Assembly (NCBI RefSeq): GCF_001083795.1
Contig: NZ_LAVK01000011.1
Location: 1 to 49,777, forward strand
Source: Streptomyces sp. SBT349
GTDB lineage: Bacteria; Actinomycetota; Actinomycetes; Streptomycetales; Streptomycetaceae
Reading direction: 5' to 3'
Length of the DNA: 49,777 nucleotides
In this document: piece by piece, positions 16,982 through 23,393 of the stretch
Position numbering within the stretch: the first letter of the stretch is position 1
Layout of the letters: each line of letters starts with the position of its first letter
The notes under the pieces: model-generated
Databases searched by the model: none
The model's input: the letters and a program-made list of their open reading frames with translations, nothing else
What the model was told of the DNA's origin: nothing
Position numbers and translations under genes: made by a program

Positions 16982-17082
16982 ACGTTCGATACTAGGGGGT
17001 GCCCCCCGCGCCGTCCTCCCGGGTGGTTCCTGTCCGGTGTCGAGCGGGCGCGCCCACGTGGCCGGCGTGCCAGACTGGCGCC

Positions 17083-17454
17083 ATGGGCAGGCCGCAGACG
17101 ATCGACGAGTACGTCGAGGGGTTCGCTGGGCAGGCGCGCGAACTGCTCCAGCAGGTGCGGGAGCTGGCCCGCGAGGCGGTTCCCGAGGCGAGTGAGGCGA
17201 TCAAGTGGGGGAGTCCCGCTTGGGTGCACCCGTCCGGGACGATCCTGTTCATGGCCAGCGCCCACGCGAAGCACGCGAACGTCGTGTTCACGCCCAGCAC
17301 CCGCGAGGCGTTCGACGCCGATCTCGCCGGCTTCACCACCGGCAAGGGCTCGGTCAGGCTGCCGTACGGCCGGCCCCTGCCGGACGACCTGCTGCGCCGG
17401 ATGATCGCGTTCCGTGTCCGTGAGCACGAGCGGGATGGCGTGCTGTGGATGTGA
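17083..17454 (+). CDS. DUF1801 (YdhG-like) domain protein
   Basis: A 123-residue protein with the DUF1801 fold over its whole length: TIDEYVEGFAGQARELLQQV, EAIKWGSPAWVHPSGTILFM and the end GVLWM. The family is widespread and of unclear function. The ATG at 17083 is chosen; upstream in-frame residues from 16999 are Pro/Ala-rich and not conserved-looking. It is flanked by leftward genes, so it is probably transcribed alone. The 147-bp gap after it shows no gene. Confidence 0.85.
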   Translation: MGRPQTIDEYVEGFAGQARELLQQVRELAREAVPEASEAIKWGSPAWVHPSGTILFMASAHAKHANVVFTPSTREAFDADLAGFTTGKGSVRLPYGRPLPDDLLRRMIAFRVREHERDGVLWM

Positions 17455-17601
17455 CGACCGCGGGCGCGCCGGTTCATCGCCGACTGCCCGCGTGGAGAAC
17501 GGAAGGCGGTCCAGGCCCGCCATCACCGACGCAATCGAATTCCGACGGCCGACGACGAGAACGCGAGCAGTTCGGCCGGACACGGTCGGCCCGACCCGGC
17601 C

Positions 17602-17841
17602 TCAGGTTTGCCGCGCGCCGCCCCGCGGCGGCACCCGCGTCCGGCGGGCGGCCCACAGCACGGTGTTCGGCAGCATGGTGAAGGACTCGCCGTCGGTGAA
17701 GTCGAGTCTCTTCCGTCCGGCGGCCAGGGTGACGGTGTTCCGCACGGTGAACGGCTGCGCTCCGATCATGATCTGATCTCCGACGCGGACCGTGCGGGTG
17801 TCGATCTCCACGGACACCAGCGTCCCCGCGTGTCCCGTCAC
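17602..17841 (-). CDS. Small hypothetical protein at the end of the XRE cassette
   Basis: A 79-residue protein from a GTG overlapping the preceding stop (GTGA). It is beta-rich (TLVSVEIDTRTVRVGDQIMI, then GAQPFTVRNTVTLAAGRKRL), with FTMLPNTVLWAARR near the end. This resembles small barrel proteins that often accompany Streptomyces XRE regulators. Function unknown. It is the last gene of the leftward set of four and has no counterpart in the second, truncated cassette. Confidence 0.7.
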   Translation of the reverse strand: MTGHAGTLVSVEIDTRTVRVGDQIMIGAQPFTVRNTVTLAAGRKRLDFTDGESFTMLPNTVLWAARRTRVPPRGGARQT

Positions 17842-18266
17842 CGGCTCGTGTCGCTCGGCACGGCGTGGAGCGTGCCGCGGGTCGCGGCGCGGAGTTCGGC
17901 CACGGCGGCGTGGACCTCGCGCCGTACCTGCGCCAGTTCCGTCGGCATCAGCAGGGCCGTTCCGTCGAGGAGCGTGAGGCTGTAGGTGGTGATCAGCCGC
18001 TCTATCAGCGGCCGGAGATCGGGGCGCGGGCCCAGCGCCGCGAGCCGTCGTACGAGGCGTTGGGGCATGTGGGGCTCGGGTGGGTAGCACAGTGGCTCGC
18101 CGTCGCCCAGGTCCGGGCGTTGGGCGAGGGGGATCCACCGGCCGGTGATCAGGCACGCGCCGCACGCGGTGAGGATCCAGCCGTCCGGGTGCTCGGCGAC
18201 CGGGATCGGCTCCGCCGCCAGGGTCCGGCAGTCGAGGCAGACCGGGACGAGGACCGGAAGCGTCAT
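17838..18266 (-). CDS. Hypothetical protein with two CxxC pairs (full-length copy)
   Basis: A 142-residue protein. Residues 1-50 contain CLDC and CGAC (MTLPVLVPVCLDCRTLAAEP, then GWILTACGACLITGRWIPLA), which look like a zinc site. Residues 70-142 are helical and mostly acidic/aliphatic. It starts in an ATGA overlap with the upstream gene and overlaps the downstream gene by 4 bp, so three small genes are coupled. The first 63 codons lie inside the 469-bp duplication. The second copy at 20091-20300 is truncated. Confidence 0.75.
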   Translation of the reverse strand: MTLPVLVPVCLDCRTLAAEPIPVAEHPDGWILTACGACLITGRWIPLAQRPDLGDGEPLCYPPEPHMPQRLVRRLAALGPRPDLRPLIERLITTYSLTLLDGTALLMPTELAQVRREVHAAVAELRAATRGTLHAVPSDTSR

Positions 18267-18546
18267 GACAGGTCGCCGGTGTGCCCGTGCGGGGCCGGAG
18301 TCTCGTCGGGAGCCGGGCAGGCGGGGCACCGCTCCGGCGCGCGCGCCGGGGGGCATGCCCGTCCGTCGATGAGGGTCGGCGGCTCATCGCCCAGCGGGGG
18401 CGGCGCGGTGACCGGATCCGGATCGTGCCAGTCCCGGCCGAGGCCCGCGCTCGCGTCGGCGATCTCGCGGCGGCGCAAGCGTTGGCCGGGGGTCCGGTGA
18501 GGGCTGGGCATGATCGGCTCCTGTGACGTGTCGACCACGGACCGTC
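18078..18546. repeat. 469-bp direct repeat, copy 1
   Basis: By hand comparison this segment is identical to 20112-20580, offset by 2034 bp. It covers the 5' part of the two-CxxC gene, the whole CPAC gene and the gap up to the sequence before the XRE gene. Flanks on both sides differ abruptly. Confidence 0.95.
18263..18511 (-). CDS. Small CPAC-motif hypothetical protein, copy 1
   Basis: An 82-residue Pro-rich protein starting MPSPHRTPGQRLRRREIADA. The ATG at 18511 is chosen because AGGAG lies 6 bp before it; an in-frame GTG at 18538 would add nine residues. It has a lone cluster RACPPARAPERCPACPAPDE with three or four cysteines that could bind zinc. The stop overlaps the next start (ATGA). 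The identical protein is encoded again at 20297-20545. Confidence 0.65.
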   Translation of the reverse strand: MPSPHRTPGQRLRRREIADASAGLGRDWHDPDPVTAPPPLGDEPPTLIDGRACPPARAPERCPACPAPDETPAPHGHTGDLS

Positions 18547-18584
18547 GATGCCCCGACGCTAGTGACGGCCCGTCACCGGCTCAA

Positions 18585-18618
18585 TGGCACTTCCGGAAGC
18601 CGTTGATCGGAAGTGCCA
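18585..18618. promoter_or_regulatory. Inverted repeat TGGCACTTCC...GGAAGTGCCA between the XRE and CPAC genes
   Basis: Perfect 10-bp arms (18585-18594 and 18609-18618) flank 14 bp; the left arm also overlaps the 10-bp palindrome CTTCCGGAAG. It lies 6 bp past the XRE stop, ahead of the CPAC gene, just outside the 469-bp repeat. It may be an operator for the XRE protein or a terminator/attenuator. The second cassette keeps only a related CTCCGGAAGT near 20643. Confidence 0.5.
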
Positions 18619-18623
18619 CATCC

Positions 18624-19820
18624 CTACAGCGGAAGGCGCACCACCTCGGCCAACCGCCGCATGTCCGGGGTCAGCGTCCGGCGTCGCTCAACGATCAGGC
18701 TCAGCACCTCGCGTGCGTACCGCTGGTGCGGCAGCCACTGCGGCGCGTCCCCCTCCACGGTGAGCAGTGTCTCCACAGCCTCCGCGTGGCGCCGGGTGAG
18801 TACCTGCGCGTGCGCCACATCCAGCAGGTGCCTGTTCCGGTTTCCGGTCGCCGCCGGGAGCCGGGTGGCGTCGATCCGCTTCGCCAGCCGCAGCACCGCG
18901 TCCGGCCGCTCCTCGACCATCGCCTGCTCGGCCTGCTGCATCGCCACCGTGAGCTTGCTGAACCTGCGGATGAACCCCGCGCGTTTGGTCGCCGCGGACG
19001 TCGGCGTCCGGCCCATGGTGACCGCCGCCGCCGTTGCCAGGCGCAACGCCATCTCGGCCTCGTCCGCTCTGTTGTCCCTGGACGCCGTGGCGGCCACTCG
19101 GAGGAGTACCCAGCCCCACGCGCTGAGCTCGCCCGCAGTGGCCCGGGACAGCCGTGGCTCCAGGTCGTCAGCCCACTGAACGGCCAGAGCGCTGGCATCC
19201 GCGAGGCGACCGCGGCGCAGGAGCAACCACATTCTGTTGTTGGCGAGGGCGGCTCCGTGCACGGCGTCGGGTGCGTCGCGCTCCACGGCCGCGAACGCGG
19301 TGTCGGCCGCCGCGTAGTTGCGGGTCTGCGTCATGAGACGGCCGGTGATCTGCATGACCTCGGCACGCACCGCACGGCCCTGGGGATGGACGGCGGCCAG
19401 CGCGTGGGCATCACGCAGGAGCGTGGGGAGAGTCACGCTCATGTCCTGGAGGTCGCCACTGGTGTACGAGGCGATAGCGTAGTCCAGCGCGGAACGCACT
19501 CCGCCGATGGTCGGCACCTCCTCCGTGCCGCCGGGGCCCGGGGCCGCGAGTGCGGCGCGCACGCCGGCCCACCGGTCCGCCTCGGCGCCGGTCGCGGGCT
19601 CCGCGTCCGTCGCCTCGGCAGCCACCAGCCTGGTGGTGGGCACGCGCAGCGCGGCGGCGAGTTTGCGGGCGGTCTCCAACCTGGTGTCGCCGCGTTCGCC
19701 CTGTTCGAGCTTTCGGATGAGGCTGAGGGAGATGCCGGAGGCGTCGGCCAGGCCGCGTTGCGTGAGCCCGCGGCGCTTCCTGGCTCGCTTCAGGCGCTCT
19801 CCGATACTGCTGGTCGGCAT
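18624..19820 (-). CDS. XRE-family transcriptional regulator, paralogue 1
   Basis: A 398-residue regulator. Residues 6-65 form a Cro/CI helix-turn-helix (IGERLKRARKRRGLTQRGLA, SGISLSLIRKLEQGER). The rest is a helical TPR-like region typical of Streptomyces XRE proteins, which may sense a ligand or peptide. It is clearly paralogous to 20665-21846: both share ETARKLAAALRVPTT and end RR-LTP-MR-LA--V-LPL. It heads a leftward set of small genes and its promoter gap shares CTCGACAC and ACGGTACCC with paralogue 2. Confidence 0.9.
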   Translation of the reverse strand: MPTSSIGERLKRARKRRGLTQRGLADASGISLSLIRKLEQGERGDTRLETARKLAAALRVPTTRLVAAEATDAEPATGAEADRWAGVRAALAAPGPGGTEEVPTIGGVRSALDYAIASYTSGDLQDMSVTLPTLLRDAHALAAVHPQGRAVRAEVMQITGRLMTQTRNYAAADTAFAAVERDAPDAVHGAALANNRMWLLLRRGRLADASALAVQWADDLEPRLSRATAGELSAWGWVLLRVAATASRDNRADEAEMALRLATAAAVTMGRTPTSAATKRAGFIRRFSKLTVAMQQAEQAMVEERPDAVLRLAKRIDATRLPAATGNRNRHLLDVAHAQVLTRRHAEAVETLLTVEGDAPQWLPHQRYAREVLSLIVERRRTLTPDMRRLAEVVRLPL

Positions 19821-19930
19821 GGCACTATGGCTCCGCTCTGACTCGACACCAGCACGGTACCCGCCGACGACTCAGGGGACACAGCGCCCGGCTCCATCTC
19901 CACTCGGAGGCGTGGCCGTTGTCCTGCGGG

Positions 19931-20112
19931 TATGACGCGTGGCCGCGGCCCGGCCGACCGCAGGTCATTCATGCAGCAGGCAGAACTCGTTGCCCTCGGT
20001 GTCGGCGAGGACCGTCAGGCCCTCGTGCGTCTCCGTCACCCGCGCCCCGAGGCCGAGCAGGCGCGTCAACTCGGCCTGGAAACCGCCGTCCTAGGCCGGG
20101 AGCAGGTCCATG
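19931..20112. repeat. 182-bp imperfect repeat carrying the VOC gene 3' end, copy A
   Basis: It matches 21909-22090 with about 13 differences by hand count. It includes a conserved intergenic stretch (TATGACGCGTGGC) and the last 48 codons of a VOC gene. It ends exactly where the 469-bp repeat copy 2 begins (20112). Confidence 0.9.
19965..20111 (-). pseudogene. C-terminal fragment of a VOC-family gene with a nonsense codon
   Basis: The fragment encodes MDLLPA, a TAG stop, then DGGFQAELTRLLGLGARVTE to CLLHE, equivalent to the last third of the intact VOC protein at 21943-22335. The stop at 20091-20093 replaces GAG (Glu) of the intact copy by one G-to-T change. The N-terminal two thirds are gone, replaced by the 469-bp repeat. 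Confidence 0.85.
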
Positions 20113-20300
20113 GGTGGGTAGCACAGTGGCTCGCCGTCGCCCAGGTCCGGGCGTTGGGCGAGGGGGATCCACCGGCCGGTGATCAGGCACGCGCCGCACG
20201 CGGTGAGGATCCAGCCGTCCGGGTGCTCGGCGACCGGGATCGGCTCCGCCGCCAGGGTCCGGCAGTCGAGGCAGACCGGGACGAGGACCGGAAGCGTCAT
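20091..20300 (-). CDS. Chimeric ORF: truncated two-CxxC protein fused to a VOC fragment
   Basis: A 69-residue open frame. Its first 63 residues are identical to the two-CxxC protein at 17838-18266 (both CxxC pairs kept); at 20111 the repeat ends and the frame runs into VOC sequence, adding MDLLPA before the TAG stop. It retains the ATGA overlap with the CPAC gene upstream, so translation is still plausible. Whether the shortened zinc module works is unknown; it may be a pseudogene. Confidence 0.55.
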   Translation of the reverse strand: MTLPVLVPVCLDCRTLAAEPIPVAEHPDGWILTACGACLITGRWIPLAQRPDLGDGEPLCYPPMDLLPA

Positions 20301-20580
20301 GACAGGTCGCCGGTGTGCCCGTGCGGGGCCGGAGTCTCGTCGGGAGCCGGGCAGGCGGGGCACCGCTCCGGCGCGCGCGCCGGGGGGCATGCCCGTCCGT
20401 CGATGAGGGTCGGCGGCTCATCGCCCAGCGGGGGCGGCGCGGTGACCGGATCCGGATCGTGCCAGTCCCGGCCGAGGCCCGCGCTCGCGTCGGCGATCTC
20501 GCGGCGGCGCAAGCGTTGGCCGGGGGTCCGGTGAGGGCTGGGCATGATCGGCTCCTGTGACGTGTCGACCACGGACCGTC
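20112..20580. repeat. 469-bp direct repeat, copy 2
   Basis: Identical by eye to 18078-18546. Its right end (20580) lies 84 bp before the stop of XRE paralogue 2, and its left end abuts the VOC fragment. The identity, next to strongly diverged XRE paralogues, points to a recent recombination or gene conversion event. Confidence 0.95.
20297..20545 (-). CDS. Small CPAC-motif hypothetical protein, copy 2
   Basis: This protein is identical in sequence to the one at 18263-18511, with the same AGGAG and ATG. It lies wholly inside repeat copy 2, downstream of XRE paralogue 2. A second identical copy doubles the dose of the protein and places it under a different promoter. Confidence 0.6.
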   Translation of the reverse strand: MPSPHRTPGQRLRRREIADASAGLGRDWHDPDPVTAPPPLGDEPPTLIDGRACPPARAPERCPACPAPDETPAPHGHTGDLS

Positions 20581-20664
20581 TGTGGTGCCGATGAAGCTAT
20601 GCCCGGCGCTGACCGGGCGTCGATGGGCGTTCGGAGGAGGGGTCTCCGGAAGTCACAACCAGCG

Positions 20665-21846
20665 TTACAACGGCAGCTTGACCGCGTCCGCGAGCGCCCG
20701 CATCTGCGGTGTCAACATCCTCCGCCGCTCCACGACCTGGCCCATGATGTCGCGGGCGTAGCGCTGGTTCGGCAGCCACTCGGGGGAGTGCCGCAGGATC
20801 CCGAGCAGCGTCTCCACCGCCTGTGGATGGTGTCGCAACCGGACCTGAGCGGCGGCCACATCGAGAAGGTGCCGATTCCGGTTGTTACTGGTGGGCCGCA
20901 GTCCTCCCGCGGGCACCCGGTTCGCCAGCCGCAACACCTCGTCAGGCTGATCCATGATCATCGCGTTCTCGGCCTGTTTCAGTGCCACCGTCACCGGTCC
21001 GAACGTCCTCAGGTAGTCATCCCTCGGAGCATGTTCGCGCCCCATGGCCACGGCGACCGATTCGGCCAGGCGGAGCGCGTCCTCCGCTTCCGCCTCGCGG
21101 GCGTCCCGAACGGTCGCCGCCGAGACGCGGAGCAACATCCAGCCCCATGCGCTCAGTTCCCCCATCGTCGCCCGCGACAGCCTGGTGGGCTCCACGTCGT
21201 CCGCCCAGCGGGTCGCGAGGTCTGCCGCCTCGGCGAGGCGCCCGCGCCTCAGGGCCAGCCAGCACTGCGTGTTCACGACGGCCGCACCCTGGAGCCGGTC
21301 GGCGGACTCTCCGAGCACACGTGCGAGCACATCCTCCGCGATGTCGAACTGCCTCGTCTGGACCAGTAGCCAGCCGACGAGCTGCATGAGTCGCGTGCGC
21401 ACGGCACGCCCGTCACGATCGATACCCGCCAGAACGTCCGCGTCCCTGATCAACCGGGGCAGCACCGTGCTCAGTTGTCCGAACCGATCGCCGGCGAAGA
21501 GCGGCGTGGTGGCGTCGAGCGCGCTCCGCACCCCCTCGGCTGTGGGCGGTTCGGCGATGTCGCCGTCCTCGTGAAGGCCCGCGGCTGCTCGGCGTACGGT
21601 CGCCCACAGCTCAACCGTCGCGCCGTCCGCGGACTCCTCCGCGTGCTCGGCAATCAGCTTCGTGGTCGGTACGCGCAGGGCCGCGGCCAGCTTTCGGGCC
21701 GTCTCAAGGCGGGTGTCGTGCCGCGCGCCTTGTTCGAGCTGCTGAATCAGGGAGTAGGAGACCCCGGACTTCCGGGCGAGTTCACGCTGGGTCAGGCCGC
21801 CGCGCTTCCTGCTCTTGCGCAGCCTGTCGCCGATGGTGTCAGGCAT
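20665..21846 (-). CDS. XRE-family transcriptional regulator, paralogue 2
   Basis: A 393-residue regulator with an N-terminal Cro/CI helix-turn-helix (IGDRLRKSRKRGGLTQRELA, SGVSYSLIQQLEQGARHDTR) and a helical TPR-like remainder. It is paralogous to the gene at 18624-19820 along its full length, but diverged far more than the flanking 469-bp repeat. Upstream elements CTCGACAC and ACGGTACCCC are shared with paralogue 1. It is followed by the second CPAC gene and the chimeric ORF, and preceded by the intact VOC gene, all leftward. Confidence 0.9.
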   Translation of the reverse strand: MPDTIGDRLRKSRKRGGLTQRELARKSGVSYSLIQQLEQGARHDTRLETARKLAAALRVPTTKLIAEHAEESADGATVELWATVRRAAAGLHEDGDIAEPPTAEGVRSALDATTPLFAGDRFGQLSTVLPRLIRDADVLAGIDRDGRAVRTRLMQLVGWLLVQTRQFDIAEDVLARVLGESADRLQGAAVVNTQCWLALRRGRLAEAADLATRWADDVEPTRLSRATMGELSAWGWMLLRVSAATVRDAREAEAEDALRLAESVAVAMGREHAPRDDYLRTFGPVTVALKQAENAMIMDQPDEVLRLANRVPAGGLRPTSNNRNRHLLDVAAAQVRLRHHPQAVETLLGILRHSPEWLPNQRYARDIMGQVVERRRMLTPQMRALADAVKLPL

Positions 21847-21908
21847 GGCATGGCTCCCGTTCTGATCTCGACACTCGGAACGGTACCCCCGCGCCGGCGG
21901 GGGACAAC

Positions 21909-22090
21909 TATGACGCGTGGCGGCGGCCCGGCCGACCGCAGGTCATTCATGCAGCAGGCAGAACTCGTTGCCCTCGATGTCGGCGAGGACCGTCAGGCCC
22001 TCGTGTACCTCCACAACCCGCGCCCCGAGGCCGAGCAGGCGTGTCAACTCGGCCTGGAAACCACCGTTCTCGGCGGGGAGCAGGTCCATG
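21909..22090. repeat. 182-bp imperfect repeat, copy B (intact VOC gene 3' end)
   Basis: Counterpart of 19931-20112. It marks the ancestral junction between the VOC gene and the XRE promoter and shows that the whole XRE/VOC unit was duplicated in tandem. Confidence 0.9.
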
Positions 22091-22335
22091 TGGACGCGGT
22101 TCTTGGCGCGTTTGGGCTCGGGGACCTTCTGGAACCACAACCGCGGTCCGCCACCGGCCGGTTCGACCAGCACGGTCGGGTCGTCCTCGGGGCCGTCGAT
22201 CCCCAGCGCCCTCAGCCGCGCCAGCTCGGCCTCGTCGTAGGGCGCGATCGCGTACCCGTCCAGCGCCGCCGCCCAGAACCGCGCCACGGCCGCCGGGTGG
22301 GCGCAGTCGACGACGATGTCCCTGATCCGTGCCAT
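21943..22335 (-). CDS. VOC-family (glyoxalase/bleomycin resistance-like) protein
   Basis: A 130-residue single-module VOC protein of the glyoxalase-like type common in actinomycetes. It starts MARIRDIVVDCAHPAAVARF and has the typical NRVHMDLLPAE strand (metal-ligand position) and C-terminal GNEFCLLHE. Function unknown; candidates are a small-molecule lyase/dioxygenase or a ligand-sequestering protein. Its C-terminal third is duplicated at 19965-20111. Confidence 0.88.
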   Translation of the reverse strand: MARIRDIVVDCAHPAAVARFWAAALDGYAIAPYDEAELARLRALGIDGPEDDPTVLVEPAGGGPRLWFQKVPEPKRAKNRVHMDLLPAENGGFQAELTRLLGLGARVVEVHEGLTVLADIEGNEFCLLHE

Positions 22336-22366
22336 CCGCCCATGATGGGCACCCGTGCCCGCCCTG

Positions 22367-23179
22367 TCACGCGCCTTTCGCGGCGGCGCGGCGCTGGCGG
22401 GCGGCCTCGTAGAGCACGACGCCGGCCGCGCCCGCCGCGTTGAGCGAGGACGCCGAACCGCTCATCGGGATGCGGACCAGGGCGTCGCACCGTTCACGCC
22501 ACGCCGCGCTCAGGCCCGTTGTCTCGTTCCCGACGGCCAGCAGAACGGGCCCGGTCAGGTCGAACGCGTCCACGTCCGCCGAGCCGTTCTCGTCCGTTCC
22601 CACCACTGTGACCCCGGGCGACGCCGACAGCCAGTCGGTCACCTCCCGGTGGCCCGGCGCCCGCACCACGGGCAGCGCGAACAGCGAACCGGTGCTGGCC
22701 CGCACCGCCTTGGGGTCGTACACGTCGGCGGCGTGGCCCGTGACCACGAGGCCGTGGGCGCCGAAGGCGTCGGCCGAGCGGACGATGGTGCCGATGTTCC
22801 CGGGACTGGTCGGCCGGTCGAAGACCACGCCGAGGAAGCCGGGCCCGACCGGGATCCGCGCCAGGTCGTCCGGCGGCATCTCGGCGACGGCCACGATCTC
22901 GGGGACGCCCTCGTCCTTCCCGCCGAGCTCGGCGAGGAGTTCGGGCGCCATGGCCACCTTCTCGGCCCGCACGTCACGCAGCAGCCCGGCGGCCCACCGG
23001 GTGGGCGCCCGGCTCTCGTCGTAGAGCAGCGTCCGCACCGTCCACCCGTGCTCGACGGCCTGGGTGATCGGCCGGACGCCCTGCACCAGGAACTCCCCGG
23101 CCCGCTGCCGCTTGTTCCGATTGGTGAGGTGCGCCTGCCACCGCTGGAACCGCGCGTTCCGCACCGTCACCCGCTGCAC
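22367..23179 (-). CDS. TrmH/SpoU-family RNA 2'-O-methyltransferase
   Basis: About 270 residues from a GTG at 23179 (VQRVTVRNARFQRWQAHLTN); the open frame extends to 23311 but the added residues look non-conserved. The N-terminal part is a SpoU substrate-binding domain (RAGEFLVQGVRPITQAVEHG). The C-terminal SPOUT knot has motif 1 NIGTIVRSADAFG, motif 2 LLAVGNETTGLS and motif 3 SGSASSLNAAGAAG. It should methylate the 2'-OH of a nucleotide in rRNA or tRNA. It is upstream of and divergent from the beta-helix gene. A resistance role, as in TsnR, cannot be assigned from sequence. Confidence 0.88.
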   Translation of the reverse strand: MQRVTVRNARFQRWQAHLTNRNKRQRAGEFLVQGVRPITQAVEHGWTVRTLLYDESRAPTRWAAGLLRDVRAEKVAMAPELLAELGGKDEGVPEIVAVAEMPPDDLARIPVGPGFLGVVFDRPTSPGNIGTIVRSADAFGAHGLVVTGHAADVYDPKAVRASTGSLFALPVVRAPGHREVTDWLSASPGVTVVGTDENGSADVDAFDLTGPVLLAVGNETTGLSAAWRERCDALVRIPMSGSASSLNAAGAAGVVLYEAARQRRAAAKGA

Positions 23180-23332
23180 CGCCACAGCCACCACCCGCGC
23201 CTCGCCCGCCACAACGCCGAGCAGGCTACCCCAGGCCGTCGAGCCGGGTGGCGCCCCTTCCCCCTCACCGTTCGGCCCGCACCGTTCCGCCCCAGGAATC
23301 AAGCGCCGCACGCCTCTTGCCCCCGCGTTAGA

Positions 23333-23342
23333 AAATCGATTT
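23333..23342. promoter_or_regulatory. LacI-type operator-like palindrome AAATCGATTT
   Basis: A perfect 10-bp palindrome in an AT-rich island (23328-23348), 51 bp upstream of the beta-helix gene. A central CG flanked by A and T runs is the common core of LacI-family operators, which often govern polysaccharide-use genes in Streptomyces. No LacI gene is in the window. Confidence 0.4.
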
Positions 23343-23393
23343 GATTTATGCGGTCCCCGCCTGAGCCCGCCCCGTCACCCCGGGAGGTAGTCC

